A DNA stretch of 64,000 nt from NCBI RefSeq assembly GCF_036320965.1, contig NC_092235.1:25309976-25373975 (forward strand), in the 5' to 3' direction. This stretch comes from Panulirus ornatus (lineage: Eukaryota; Arthropoda; Malacostraca; Decapoda; Palinuridae). This document shows, one piece after another, positions 1 to 10,078 of the stretch. The notes below the pieces were generated by a model that was not told the DNA's origin, did not search any database, and saw only the letters and a program-made list of their open reading frames with translations. Numbering within the stretch: the first letter of the stretch is position 1; each line of letters begins with the position of its first letter. Made by a program: the position numbers and the translations under genes.

Positions 1-345
1 GAGGGGAAGAGCTTGGAGGGGGGAGGGGTTGATCCGCAGGGAGTAGAGTTATCAGGGTGCAAACTTGGGGGAGATTATGATGAAGGCAGGTACAAGGGAA
101 GGCTGGGGAGCGGGGAGAGAGAGGGGAGTTTTGAGAGGTCGAGAAGAAGGACGGGAGGAGGAGGAGGAGGAGGAGGAGGACGGGGGGTAGTCTAGTCACA
201 AGTGGAGGCCGAGAGGTAGACGTGAAGGTCGAGCCAGTCGCTTCAAGGGGAGGTTGAGGGTGAGGGTGGGGAGGGGAGAAGGTCGAGAGTACATTTCAAG
301 AGGACGTTGAGGGGAGCAAGGCTGAGGGGAGGAACGACAGTCGTG
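1..345. repeat. Purine-rich low-complexity DNA with (GAG)n core
   Basis: The plus strand is dominated by G and A, with recurring AGGTCGAG and GAGGGGA words and a (GGA)n run at about 151-181. The short open frame here is a by-product of composition. No gene is seen. Confidence 0.8.
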
Positions 346-362
346 CTAGTGGCCACAGGTGA

Positions 363-662
363 GTACTGTCGACCCATGAGTGAGTACTGTCGACCCATGA
401 GTGAGTACTGTCTATCCATTAGTACTGTCGACCCTTGAAGACTGTCAACCCATGAGTAGTACTGTCATTCCATGAGTACTGTCGACCCATGAGTGAGTAC
501 TGTCGACCCATGAGTGAGTACTGTCGACCCTTGAAGACTGTCAACCCATGAGTAGTACTGTCATCCCATGAGTACTGTCGACCCATGAGTGAGTACTGTC
601 GACCCATGAGTGAGTACTGTCGACCCTTGAGTACTGTCAACCTATAAGTACTGTCAACCCAG
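363..662. repeat. Minisatellite, ~21-bp unit (ACTGTCGACCCATGAGTGAGT)
   Basis: About a dozen units built on ACTGTCGACCCATGAG, with variants CGACCCTTGA and GACTGTCAACCC arranged in a roughly 110-bp composite that occurs twice. The CGACCCTTGAGTAC variant resembles the 21-bp family found elsewhere in the window, so this may be a diverged relative. The minus-strand frame across it is a repeat artefact. Confidence 0.85.
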
Positions 663-1572
663 GTCGGGAGTTCGTGTGGGAATAATAATAATGATCCCAG
701 GCTGGGATCTGCTGGGGAAAATAACCACCAAATGTACACATCATATTTCTTAGTGTTGTACCCGGAGGCCACCACAATGGCCTCACAAGAAATCCGTCCT
801 TCGTATTGAAGAAGAGAATTCATTTTCTGACTCATCTATCTACTCTTGCGCGTCTGAGTACGACTGTGCCTCTGGCGTACGTTTCGCAGCTGGTGTGTGT
901 GCGTTTAGGAATGAGGGAGGGCGACCTCATTGTAAAGTTAAATGGTGCCGTGAGTGCCAGAGCCGTGCTCATATAGAATCCAGGAAACTGTGTAATATGT
1001 ATTTCTCGCGTAGTCTGACCCAGATTGTTAGGTTTTTTCTGTTTTTTTCTTTTTTTTTTACGCTTCAGTCATGGTGGAATTACAGTGTGTACAGAGAGAG
1101 AGGCGAATTTACAGTATCTGATCTATGTTCTGGTGTTTACAGTGGTGATGTAAATACAGGCACTCGAGAACGGTTGAGTTCAATGATGGTTTTGAGTTGG
1201 TTTTTTTTTGGGCTGAGTTCTGTCTTTTTAAGTCTCGTGTCTGATGTTATGGCTAACGTCTGCCACGTATTGCAATGCTGTCTTTCTTCATCTACTTCTT
1301 TGACCCCTTCATTTATTATCCTTGTCCTTCTCTCTCTCTCCTTTCTCATGTTGTTGACTTTATATTGTACTTTTCGTTTCATCAGATTATTAAGTTATTC
1401 TGGTCTTTCGTATTGTTTTTTTTTTTCTTTTTTTGTATTTTTGCCCACGTCTTAATCCTTCATTATCCATGTATAAACATCTCTCAGTTCATCATCTTCT
1501 TGTTATGCCTTTACCCCTGTGTCTCGTATTTATCTTATCTCTCCCTGTGTCTCGCTGTGGTCCACGTCTCCC
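663..1572. other. No gene recognised; T-rich single-copy-looking DNA
   Basis: Contains several poly-T runs (around 1035-1060, 1200 and 1420) and no array. Overlapping frames of 81-186 codons have no recognisable domain and are rich in F, L and S because of the T-rich composition. Confidence 0.6.
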
Positions 1573-1785
1573 GAGTACCCACCCACCCACCTGGCCCACC
1601 TCTTCCCGTACCCACCCACCTGGCCCACTTCTTCCCGTACCCACCCACCTGGCCCACTTCTTCCCTGACCCACCCACCTGGCCCACTTCTTCCCTGACCC
1701 ACCCACCTGGCCCACTTCTTCCCGTACCCACCCACCCACCTGGCCCACTTCTTCCCGTACCCACCCACCCACCTGGCACTCCAGG
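1573..1785. repeat. Minisatellite, 29-33 bp unit, ~7 copies
   Basis: Units of ACCCACCCACCTGGCCCACTT followed by CTTCCCG or CTTCCCTG. Length varies by whole ACCC blocks. Open frames on both strands (proline-rich on plus, glycine/tryptophan-rich on minus) are artefacts of a unit lacking stops. Confidence 0.9.
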
Positions 1786-2021
1786 TCCTCCCCAGTCCTG
1801 CCTGTACTTCCATGATCCTCTTCAGGTTTTTCATTCAGATTCTAATTTTATTTACGCCTTTCCCCCTTCCTCAAGGCCTTCCCGTGTCTCTGGTTTTCCA
1901 GTTTCTGCGTCTAGTAGTGTTCCGGGGGTTTTCCAGGTTTCTGGACCTGGAAGGTCTGAGGCTTCTGTTTTTTTACGCTCCTCCCAACAGGTCAGGGGGA
2001 TGGAAGACCTGATTCTGGTTC

Positions 2022-2024
<3 letters not shown>

Positions 2025-2105
<81 letters not shown>
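2025..2105. repeat. (GA)n microsatellite
   Basis: About 40 uninterrupted GA dinucleotides; creates Arg-Glu and Leu-Ser frames on the two strands. Confidence 0.98.
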
Positions 2106-2108
<3 letters not shown>

Positions 2109-2314
2109 GTCTGGACCTACGGGTCCTCCCTGACTGCGTGGTTCGAGAGGTTTCTTCCAGTGCCTGGCTTTCCAGCGAGGGGCCGGGCGGGGCGGGGAGG
2201 GGGGAGGGAGGGTGGTCTTCACTGCATCTCATCTCGTCCAGGTTTGTTACCGAGTCTGGCCCACCGAGGACCATTCAGGTTCCGGCCCTGAAAGCTCTTT
2301 ACGGCTCTGTGTCC

Positions 2315-2690
2315 GTCCCCCAACCACCCCCTCTCTCAACCCCCCCCTCCCCCTCCCTCCCCCTGTCTCCCCCCCCTCCCCCCAACAAAGCTATTTACGA
2401 GTCTACCGCCTCCTCCCCCTACCCCATCCCTCCCTCCCCCCCATCCCTCCCCCAGGTGGTCTTCCTCCCACTGCGTCCCCCCCTCCGTGCCCTCCCGTGC
2501 CTCCCTCCCTCCCCTCCTCCCCCTCCCTCTCCTCCCCTCCCTCCTCCCTCCCCCGCTCTCTCAAGGCACTCCAAGCTCTTCCAGAATCTCTTCCAGTTAC
2601 ATGGAAGGGGTTGGGTGGGTGGGGGGAGGGGGGGGAAGAGGAGAGGAGGAAGGAAGTAAGGGGAGGGAAGGGGGGGGGGGAGGTCGTCGT
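2315..2690. repeat. Polypyrimidine block followed by polypurine block
   Basis: About 2315-2570 is C/T-rich with many C runs; about 2606-2690 is G/A-rich with G runs of up to 11. The two are separated by roughly 35 bp of mixed sequence, so the purine block could pair with or lie opposite parts of the pyrimidine block. No coding signal. Confidence 0.8.
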
Positions 2691-2754
2691 CGGTCGTCTG
2701 GTCGTGGTCCTAAGAAGTCGCCTGAAGCTCCAAGGAGTCGTGTGCGTTGCCGTC

Positions 2755-2803
2755 GGGTCAGGGTCAGGTCAGGGTCAGGTCAGGGTCAGGTCTGGTCAAG
2801 TCA
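2755..2803. repeat. Short tandem repeat, 11-bp unit AGGTCAGGGTC
   Basis: Three to four copies of AGGTCAGGGTC ending in a degenerate GGTCTGGTCAAGTCAGTCA. Each unit carries an AGGTCA hexamer, giving direct repeats with 5-bp spacing. Confidence 0.85.
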
Positions 2804-3065
2804 GTCATGACGAACCCCTGGTGGGAGGCAGCTGAACGACCAGGGACGGAGATGTGGATCAAGATTGGTGTCGCGTGTCCACTTTTGTAGGTCAGTTCCT
2901 TCGTGCGTTCGCCAGTGTCGTCCATGTCGTCCTCCCGCGGATGTATGCGATGGAGATGCGGACACGACTGGAAGGCCTTGTGGGGCCTTCCCTTAAAGTC
3001 CTTCCAGACCAGACGAGGGAGTGAGATAAACGCATGATCGTTATTTACCAGAGGACAGGTACAAT

Positions 3066-3067
<2 letters not shown>

Positions 3068-3121
<54 letters not shown>

Positions 3122-3140
3122 ACGCGCGCGCGCACACACA
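3068..3140. repeat. (CA)n microsatellite with (CG) interruption
   Basis: Long AC tract with a CATA interruption and a CGCGCGCGCG segment near its right end. Confidence 0.97.
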
Positions 3141-3173
3141 ACTTTCCGTGTTGTAAATCACGATAAGTTTAAT

Positions 3174-3208
3174 CCTCAGGTTATGATGAGGTAGATCACA
3201 ACCTGAGG
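3174..3208. repeat. Hairpin, 9-bp stem
   Basis: CCTCAGGTT at 3174-3182 pairs perfectly with AACCTGAGG at 3200-3208 over a 17-nt loop. It lies just downstream of the (CA)n tract, as does another inverted repeat at 7255-7313. Confidence 0.7.
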
Positions 3209-3494
3209 TGTGGTACGGACCGATGTATTCTGGCCCGGCTGGGGGTCGAGCAAATCATCATCGACACGAAAGAAAAAAAGGAGGGAGTGAGGGAGGGAGA
3301 GCGAGGGATAGATGTTGCATTATGAAGCGCCGGTAACGTGAGTCGCTGGCTGCCGTCCGTACTCTGTGGCGCGAGTGTTTTCGGGCTATCATTTTACCCA
3401 GCGCGTCCGAGGTCGTCGCGTCAGGGTGGTTGATGGCCTGATTGTGATTTGCATAATTGGTGTGATTACGGGCGGGATCAGGTGTGTGCGTGTG

Positions 3495-3530
3495 TGGAGG
3501 GGAGGAGGAGGAGGAGGAGGAGGAGGGAGG
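3495..3530. repeat. (GGA)n microsatellite
   Basis: About ten GGA or GAG trinucleotides. Confidence 0.9.
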
Positions 3531-3649
3531 TGGCCTTTCCGTGGGGTGCAGCTAGGATGACGGTGGGCGGTGTTCGTCCTTGCTTGACGGACCCCTTTGG
3601 GTGGTGTTCTTGTGGTTGTTGGGCTGGTCTTTTAACCTCACGCTTGTAA

Positions 3650-3866
3650 GGTCAGGTCACAGCACCAGCCCACTGTGCCACCCACACTGTGTCACAGTAC
3701 CAGCCCATTGTACCACACTGTGTCACAGTGCCAGCCCACTGTATCACACTGTGTCACAGTACCAACCCACTGTACCCCAGTACCAGCCCACTGTACCACA
3801 CTGTGTCACAGTACCAACCCACTGTACCCCAGTACCAGCCCACTGTGCCATAGTACCACCAACTGT
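3650..3866. repeat. Minisatellite CAGTACCAGCCCACTGTACC
   Basis: Interleaved units CAGTACCAGCCCACTGTACC and ACACTGTGTCA repeat about 6-8 times, with a composite period of about 30 or 52 bp. Confidence 0.88.
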
Positions 3867-3879
3867 ACAGGGCCTGCAA

Positions 3880-3900
3880 CCCCCCCCCCCCCCCCCCCCC
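3880..3900. repeat. Poly-C tract (~21 C)
   Basis: Uninterrupted C run; the complement is a G run. Confidence 0.95.
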
Positions 3901-4187
3901 AGTGCCACTTCAGGCCAGCCTCGGGTGAAGTGGGGTAAACGCAGACGGGACCTGAAGGGTGAGGAGGACGTGGAGGAGGTCCTTGGACCGTCGCAAGTGG
4001 CACTCCAGTTTGGAGGCTGGAGGGTGCCGGCTGCATGGGGAGGGGGGGGGGATGGATTATATTGGTCTGTGCCGTCTGTTTCTTGTCTGTTTTGTGTCTG
4101 TGGTGAAAGAGGGAGAGGCCACAGCTGGTGGCTGCTACTGTCTTATTGTGGTGTGAGGAAAGACGGGTAAATGTTGGTGGCTCCAGT

Positions 4188-4496
4188 TGAGCACGACGGT
4201 ACGATCCTGGAGCACGACGGTACGATTCTTGAGTACGACGGTACGACCGTTGAATGTGACAGGACGATTCTTGTGTGCGACGGTACGACCCTTGAGTGCG
4301 ACAGTACGATTCTTGTGTACGACGGTACGACCCTTGAGTGCGACAGTACGATTCTTGTGTACGACGGTACGACCCTTGAGAGTGACAGTACGATTCTTGT
4401 GTACGACGGTACGATCCTGGAGCACGACGGTACGATTCTTGAGTGTGACGGTACGACCCTTGAGTGTGAAAGTACGATTCTTGAGACGGTACGACC
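4188..4496 (+). repeat. 21-bp minisatellite array (GACGGTACGACCCTTGAGCAC family), ~14 copies
   Basis: Units read as a GACGGTACGA core followed by a variable CCCTTGAG, TTCTTGAG or TCCTGGAG segment and a variable four-base end. Because 21 is a multiple of three and the unit lacks stops in several frames, 116-127 codon frames appear on both strands with heptapeptide periodicity; these are not genes. It runs straight into the next array at about 4499. Confidence 0.95.
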
Positions 4497-4498
4497 CC

Positions 4499-5087
4499 TT
4501 ACTCACCCGTTGGTTGAATAGGGATGAATGGTGGTTGAGCGGTCGTCACCCTTACTCACCCGTTGGTTGAATAGGGATGAATGGTGGTTGAGCGGTCGTC
4601 ACCTTACTCACCCGTTGGTTGAATATGGATGAATGGTGGTTGAGCGGTCGTCACCTTACTCACCCGTTGGTTGAATATGGATGAATGGTGGTTGAGCGGT
4701 CGTCACCTTACTCAACCGTTGGTTGAATATGGATGAATGGTGGTTGAGCGGTCGTCACCTTACTCACCCGTTGGTTGAATATGGATGAATGGTGGTTGAG
4801 CGGTCGTCACCCTTACTCACCCGTTGGTTGAATATGGATGAATGGTGGTTGAGCGGTCGTCACCTTACTCACCCGTTGGTTGAATATGGATGAATGGTGG
4901 TTGAGCGGTCGTCACCTTACTCAACCGTTGGTTGAATATGGATGAATGGTGGTTGAGCGGTCGTCACCTTACTCACCCGTTGGTTGAATATGGATGAATG
5001 GTGGTTGAGCGGTCGTCACCCTTACTCACCCGTTGGTTGAATATGGATGAATGGTGGTTGAGCGGTCGTCACCCTTACTCACCCGTT
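4499..5087 (+). repeat. 52/53-bp minisatellite array, 11 copies
   Basis: ACTCACCCGTTGG begins units at 4501, 4554, 4606, 4658, 4710, 4762, 4815, 4867, 4919, 4971, 5024 and a partial one at 5077. The ACTCAACC variant recurs at 4710 and 4919, and 53-bp spacings recur with it, so a four-unit, 209-bp block has been duplicated. Confidence 0.95.
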
Positions 5088-6474
5088 TGAACGTGTCTTT
5101 GGTCGTCGGTCTTGTGAACTATCAAGCTGAACATGGCTGATGGAAGGCTCTGGTTGAAGGTGGCTAGGATTGAAGATCGGTGGAGGCGTGTGGTTGTGGA
5201 AGTGGTCGCCTGCGGTGGAAGCAATCCCCAGGAGACGGATGGACACCTGTGATTGCAAGGGGGTGCTGTCTGCTATTTAAAAACATCTTTCCCTTCGTGA
5301 GTTTTCTTCAGGCGCTGACATGGCGATATTGCTCTTGAGGGAGATGAATGGCCGACGCAGATGTCCCTTCCCCCGGAGGCAGTATCGGGGGAGCAGTATT
5401 GGCATGGAAAGCAATATTAGTGATCCACGCGGACTCCGCTGGCAGTATTTGGAATAGCAATGTTATTCTGTAAATACCTTTTGCCATGGTAGGGGTGTTA
5501 CTTCATATGATCTTAGCCCTGAGAGATGGCATGGTGTGTGTGTGTGATGATGGTGATGATGATGGTCATGGTTCCAGATAAGCTTATCGACTTAACCAGT
5601 TTCAAGCCAGTTTCAGTTTCAGACGTATCGCCCTCCGCATGACAGGGTATTATCAGTTCCAACAGCCCCTCGGGCATGGCGGTGTCATTGCGAAACAATG
5701 ACATGTCTACATTATCTTCAAAAGTATGAGAAACCCTCATTCATTCCATCCGTTAATCTCATAGCTCTATCAGTTATGCCGTACGTGGTACATCCGCCAC
5801 TGTGACACACTTACCAGCGTTCACACCTAGGCTGGAGATGTTGAGTAACCACACTTGGAAATATCATCTTAGGCTTCTAGAATATCGCTCAAGAAACGCA
5901 ACATCAGGGCTCGGAGTGTCTTTGTGACTCCCTGGATGGAAAGTAGAGGGTGACAAGTACAGCCTCTTTCTTTCATGGAACATCCTGGAAAGTTGCTGGA
6001 AGGTCTTGTCCTTAATCTATAAGTGGACCTCCAGACTGGATGGAAGGAGCCGAGTGTTGAGACCGTCGCCGAAGAGCAAGGACGGTGTATGTACCTCAGG
6101 AGGATGGAGCCCTAGCTAGCAGCATCATCCCGCCGCTAGACGTTCGCACGTTAACTTCCACCTCGACTGAATTAGACTTGCGCTGTTGTGCCTGGCCGGA
6201 CACCCAACAGCCTGGCCGATCACCTCTTTACTTTGGACCTGGAGGTAGCGATCACACCCCCCGGACGCCGACGGCTCGTAGAGTGGCTGGACATATTGTG
6301 GATCAGCCAGTGGAGGAGATACGTGAAGACGTTCCTCTGTGAGAACCATGAAGGTGTGCCGTGTGCCTCCTCCTCAAAGGTCGCGGGGGTGAGGAGAGCC
6401 TGCATGTGGCCCGCTGCTAGAAACAGCCTGATTGATCATTCGACGAGCGGTGGTTTGGCCCCTAGATCTAATTG
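5088..6474. other. Unique sequence, no gene recognised
   Basis: Largest array-free stretch of the left half. Overlapping frames of 60-118 codons at 6085-6544 on both strands have ordinary composition but no recognisable domain or start context. GCAGTATT words at 5380-5470 echo the short repeat at 6628-6690. A weak GT/GATG run lies at about 5535-5570. Confidence 0.55.
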
Positions 6475-6475
6475 T

Positions 6476-6477
<2 letters not shown>

Positions 6478-6508
<31 letters not shown>
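6478..6508. repeat. (GT)n microsatellite
   Basis: About 15 GT dinucleotides. Confidence 0.95.
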
Positions 6509-6510
<2 letters not shown>

Positions 6511-6627
6511 GAAAGGCTCTCTTGAATCGACTGAGGGCATATAATGGTAATAAGGTCATTATTGATAATGGCAGGTGTCAATGATAGGGCGAGGGGTAAT
6601 TAGAGGATAGATTCCATCACTGGAAGC

Positions 6628-6690
6628 AGGTCAGGCAGCGGGAGTAGCAGTATTGAAAGCGGGAGCTGTATTAGCAGCGGGAGCAATATT
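6628..6690. repeat. Short degenerate repeat GCGGGAGYA / GCAGTATT
   Basis: Three loose copies of a ~21-bp unit combining GCGGGAG with AGTATT or AATATT. Confidence 0.55.
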
Positions 6691-7013
6691 GTTAAGGTAT
6701 TTGATGGAGTCAGCAGGCATTTCCTGGGGGGCAGGGCAGGTCGGTGGGTGGTGGTGGGTGGCACTACTGGTGATGGATGGCTGGGGTGGGAATGGTGCCA
6801 GGGCCGTGGTGTTGGCGGTCAGGGAGGGAGGGTGGGGAAGAGGTGGTGGTGGGAGGAGAGGGGAATGGGATGGTGTAAGGGAAAGGGAGAGTTTGGTGGT
6901 TTACAGAAGTGAGTGGACGAAAGAGGATGGTGATAGTAGAGGGAAAGGGGTAGGTGGGTGTGAGTGATAGTGGTAATGGTGTACGTAGGAGGTAAGCTCC
7001 CCCCAGTACCCCT
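6691..7013. other. G-rich non-coding stretch
   Basis: GGTGGTG- and GGGAGGG-rich DNA. The glycine- and tryptophan-rich plus-strand frame follows from composition. No structure beyond that. Confidence 0.5.
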
Positions 7014-7112
7014 TCTCTAGGGCCTCTTGCAGCTTCGAGGCTGCGCTCCGTCCAGTAGCAGGGAAAACAGGGGACTCCTTTTGAAGTGAGTTCTGGGACG
7101 AAGACGTACTCC
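7014..7112 (+). repeat. Dispersed repeat family GCAGCTTCAAGGCTGCGCT, copy 1
   Basis: Shares the order GCAGCTTCRAGGCTGCGCT - AGCAGGGAAA - GGACTCCT - CTGGGACGAA with copies at 56828-56925 and, in part, 18520-18577 and 40757-40850. All four are on the plus strand. Function and class unknown; most likely an interspersed element fragment. Confidence 0.65.
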
Positions 7113-7184
7113 CGGTGGCACACAGCCTCGCCGAAGACGATTATTCAAACGTCGTGTAACCTCACTCAGGCAGAGCCAGCCAGA

Positions 7185-7185
7185 T

Positions 7186-7247
<62 letters not shown>
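7185..7247. repeat. (CA)n microsatellite
   Basis: About 31 AC dinucleotides. Confidence 0.97.
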
Positions 7248-7249
<2 letters not shown>

Positions 7250-7254
7250 GTTTG

Positions 7255-7313
7255 TCTATGATAAGTTAGATTAGATTAGGTTCTGCGCTGACGCGAACCT
7301 AACTTGTCGTAGA
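7255..7313. repeat. Imperfect inverted repeat after (CA)n
   Basis: The left arm at 7255-7283 and right arm at 7295-7313 match as TCTAYGAYAAGTTAGGTTC once a ~10-nt GATTAGAT-type insertion in the left arm is removed. Loop of about 11 nt. Confidence 0.65.
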
Positions 7314-7612
7314 TCAAGGATACGGGATGTGACATCCTCAGGAGAACCAGTCAGTCATTCATTCAATGTTTACCTGACTCTGTTGTGTCACTTACGTGGG
7401 CCAGGGTTCAGCCATTGCCCTCCAACTTTCCCAGTCTCGAGAGGAGCGTGAGGGCCTCTGGGCGAGAGCGGCTGGAGGTGTGGAGTTTGGCACTCCTTTA
7501 TGGAGACACTTCCTGGAGTGCGGGCTCGAGTGTGTTGACCCACCTGGTGTCGGCTGTCTGAAGTGTGTGAGGAGGCGGTGATTACGTGGGCGAGGGTGCT
7601 GAAGGGTTCTGT

Positions 7613-7728
7613 TGGCGACGGCGGAGGAAGAAAGAAGTGTTTTCGCGGTGTTTGGCGACGGAGGAGGGAAGGAAGAAGTGTTTTTTCGCGGTGTTTGGCG
7701 ACGGAGGAGCGCGGCGATTTGGCGAGGG
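7613..7728. repeat. Tandem repeat GGCGACGGAGGAGG...GTGTTTTCGCGGTGTTT, ~2.5 copies
   Basis: GGCGACGG(C/A)GGAG recurs at about 7615, 7656 and 7698, with GAAGAAGTGTTTT and TCGCGGTGTTT between. Period about 41-43 bp. Confidence 0.85.
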
Positions 7729-8006
7729 TCGTCTCTCGGTGATGGGATGAATCTATTCGTGATCTGATTGAGTGGAGGGACGATTTGACGCGCCAGAATG
7801 GACCCTTGAAAAGCTGATTGAGAGATTGTAGTGTGCGTCACGCCCATGTGTCAACCTCCCTCACCCCCTCCCTGTCCCGCCCAAGTGGCTTCGCCCTGTC
7901 ATGCTTGACTGTGGTAGGAAAGGCGTGGGTGAGTCGGTCATCTGGCCTGGTAGAGCGAGGAGTGATCATGCCAGTATTCTGTAGCACATCTCGGGTGGTT
8001 TACCGA

Positions 8007-8065
8007 GCATATGTAAATAGCTGTTAGCATATGAAGGGCTATTTACAGAACAGCTTTACATATGC
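8007..8065. repeat. Inverted repeat around GCATATGTAAA
   Basis: The left arm at 8007-8025 (GCATATGTAAATAGCTGTT) and right arm at 8049-8065 (AACAGCTTTACATATGC) pair apart from a 2-nt insertion. An internal AAATAGC/GCTATTT pair could compete. Confidence 0.65.
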
Positions 8066-8104
8066 GTGTGCGTCTGTCTACTAGAAAAAACCACATCCGT
8101 GTGT

Positions 8105-8300
8105 ATGCTCTGGAATAGATACTCCAGAACGTACGCTCTTGAAATTATGTTCTGGAAAAGATATGTTCTGGAATTCATGCTCTGAGGTATATTCTCCTCC
8201 GCAACGCTTGCTTTAGAGCATATGCCCCCGAGACGTATGCCCTGGAGAGCATTCTTCTGGAAATGACACTCTGAGGCGCATGCCCTGGAAAGTGGGCTCC
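8105..8300. repeat. Degenerate ~17-18 bp repeat, TATGCTCTGGAA-like
   Basis: CTCTGGAATAGATAC, GTTCTGGAAAAGATAT, GCTCTGAGGTATATT, GCCCTGGAGAGCATT and similar words recur about ten times. This is an old, heavily mutated minisatellite. Confidence 0.65.
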
Positions 8301-8654
8301 AGAATGCCCCCCCCCCAAGTCAGTATAAAAGGGTTGATTGGGAGTTCGATGTTTCCACCGTCTGCCCAGAGGGGGGTTCTCCACGTATGGGGGGGCGGGG
8401 CTGGGAGGACTCTGGACGTGCCATTTGTAACCCCCTTTCCCCCTTCCTCCCTCCTGCCTCCCCTGTTGCCAGTCTACCTTTTCCAGCTTTTGACATTCCT
8501 CAACCAAAACCTCTTTTTTTTTTTCTCTCCGTAAAAGGATTTTTGAAAATGAATGTCGAACTTTACCATTAACAGAGGGAGTTTTATTTCCCCCCTCCTC
8601 CCTCCCTCTTCCAGCTGATGGATAGATTGTTGGTGCGGTGGAGATTGTCAGATG

Positions 8655-9000
8655 ACCTAGTGGTGGTGGTGGTGGTGGTGGTGTTGGTGTTGAAGCTGCA
8701 GGACCTGGTGGTGGTGAACCAGGAGCAACCTAGTGGTGGAGATGACAACGGGGGGAAGGGGGCGGGTAACCTAGTGGTGGTGGTGTTGGTGTTGAAGCAG
8801 CAGGACCTGGTGGTGGTGAACCAGGAGGAACCTAGTGGTGGAGATGACAACGGGGTGAAGGGGGGGAAACCTAGTGGTGGTGGTGTTGGTGTTGAAGCAG
8901 CAGGACCTTGGTGGTGGAGATGATGACTCCCTCAGGAGAAACCCTAGTGGTGGTGGTGTTGGTGTCGACCTAGAAGGAACCTGGTGTTGGAGATGGTGTT
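8655..9000. repeat. Minisatellite, ~100-114 bp unit rich in GGTGGT
   Basis: ACCTAGTGGTGG starts at 8655, 8769 and 8869 with shorter internal restarts. Shared words are TTGGTGTTGAAGCAGCAGGA and GAACCAGGAG. It contains a (GGT)n core at 8658-8680. The valine-rich plus frame is an artefact. Confidence 0.88.
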
Positions 9001-9114
9001 TGACCCCGGGGGGTGGGATGTGACCTGACCTGCCCCACGCTGCGCCTCGCCTCATGTTAATTAAGAAACAACGCCGTCGTCATTGTCCAGAATCCCAGAG
9101 AAAACTTGTTTTCC

Positions 9115-9116
<2 letters not shown>

Positions 9117-9196
<80 letters not shown>
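9117..9196. repeat. (GA)n microsatellite
   Basis: About 40 GA dinucleotides. Confidence 0.98.
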
Positions 9197-9197
<1 letters not shown>

Positions 9198-9479
9198 GGG
9201 ACACATGGAATGTCTTTCAGTCAGCTCAGCGAATATTGGAATCTTCGTCTGTGAACCTTTATAAGTACTTCTGAAAAGTGACTGGCCAATGTAAAGTTAC
9301 TGTAGTGAGTCACTTAGATGTGGGGGGGTGAGGGAGGAGCTCTCTGGGTTGTTTACTTCTATGATAATGATAATATATCCATATTTGGTTTTTGTTTTTT
9401 TTTTCTGATGGGAGGTTTTTCTTTATTTTTCTAGTGCTTCTCATTGGAGTATATTAACCCTTTTACGTTCACGTAAATT
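9197..9479. other. Unique AT-rich DNA
   Basis: No array or recognisable gene; contains a poly-T run near 9395. Confidence 0.5.
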
Positions 9480-10078
9480 GTGATTCGTTTCTCTTGTGTG
9501 CCCATCATCTTGAGTGTATCCCATCACTGCCTTCTCTGTCTGTCACCTTTCTCATTCTCTTTCCCATCTTATCTATTCTTCCTCTTCATTTACCTCGTTT
9601 ATTTTCCCCATCTCTTCCTTATTCCTTATCTACGTTTCGCCTTCTTCCCCCCCCCAAGTTTCTGGTCTGTCATCCCATTTTCTGTCCCTCAGTCTTTTGT
9701 CTCCTGTCGAAGTTGTCCTTCGCTTCTGTCGGTCTGTCCCTGTACCTGTTCCTATCCTTCGTGTTCCTTTCCCACTATCCCCCGTTTCTGTCCCTCTGTT
9801 CCCTGTCTCTGTTCCTTTTTCCCACTGTCTCTTGCTTCCGTCCCTCGGTCCCTTTCCTGCCTTATTCTGTCCCTCTCCTCTGTCAGTTGTACCCGTCGCC
9901 TCCCTCCTTCTGTCCCTATTTTCTGTCATTCTATCTATCCATTCCATCTTCTTGGCCCCCCTCTCTTTCCTCCAATTCTTATCTCTCCTTTCCATTTTCT
10001 CTATCCCTGTCCTGTTTTTTTTTATTTCCTTCCCATCCTTCCGTCTATCCGTGGTCCCCCTCCCCCACCCCCCCAGCC
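9480..10078. repeat. Pyrimidine-rich block with degenerate CTGTCCCT words
   Basis: Nearly 600 bp of T/C-rich plus strand in which CTGTCCCTCNGT-like words recur at about 9790-9880. Three overlapping 195-221 codon plus frames exist only because TAA, TAG and TGA need purines; their S/F/P/L composition is that of pyrimidine codons. Confidence 0.75.

Noticed and set aside
1433..2659. 408-codon plus-strand open frame
   Set aside because: Runs through a 29-bp minisatellite, a (GA)n tract and a C-rich block; a patchwork of low-complexity frames.
4499..5087. CRISPR-like array
   Set aside because: Units are directly adjacent with no variable spacers, and the context is eukaryotic repeat DNA.
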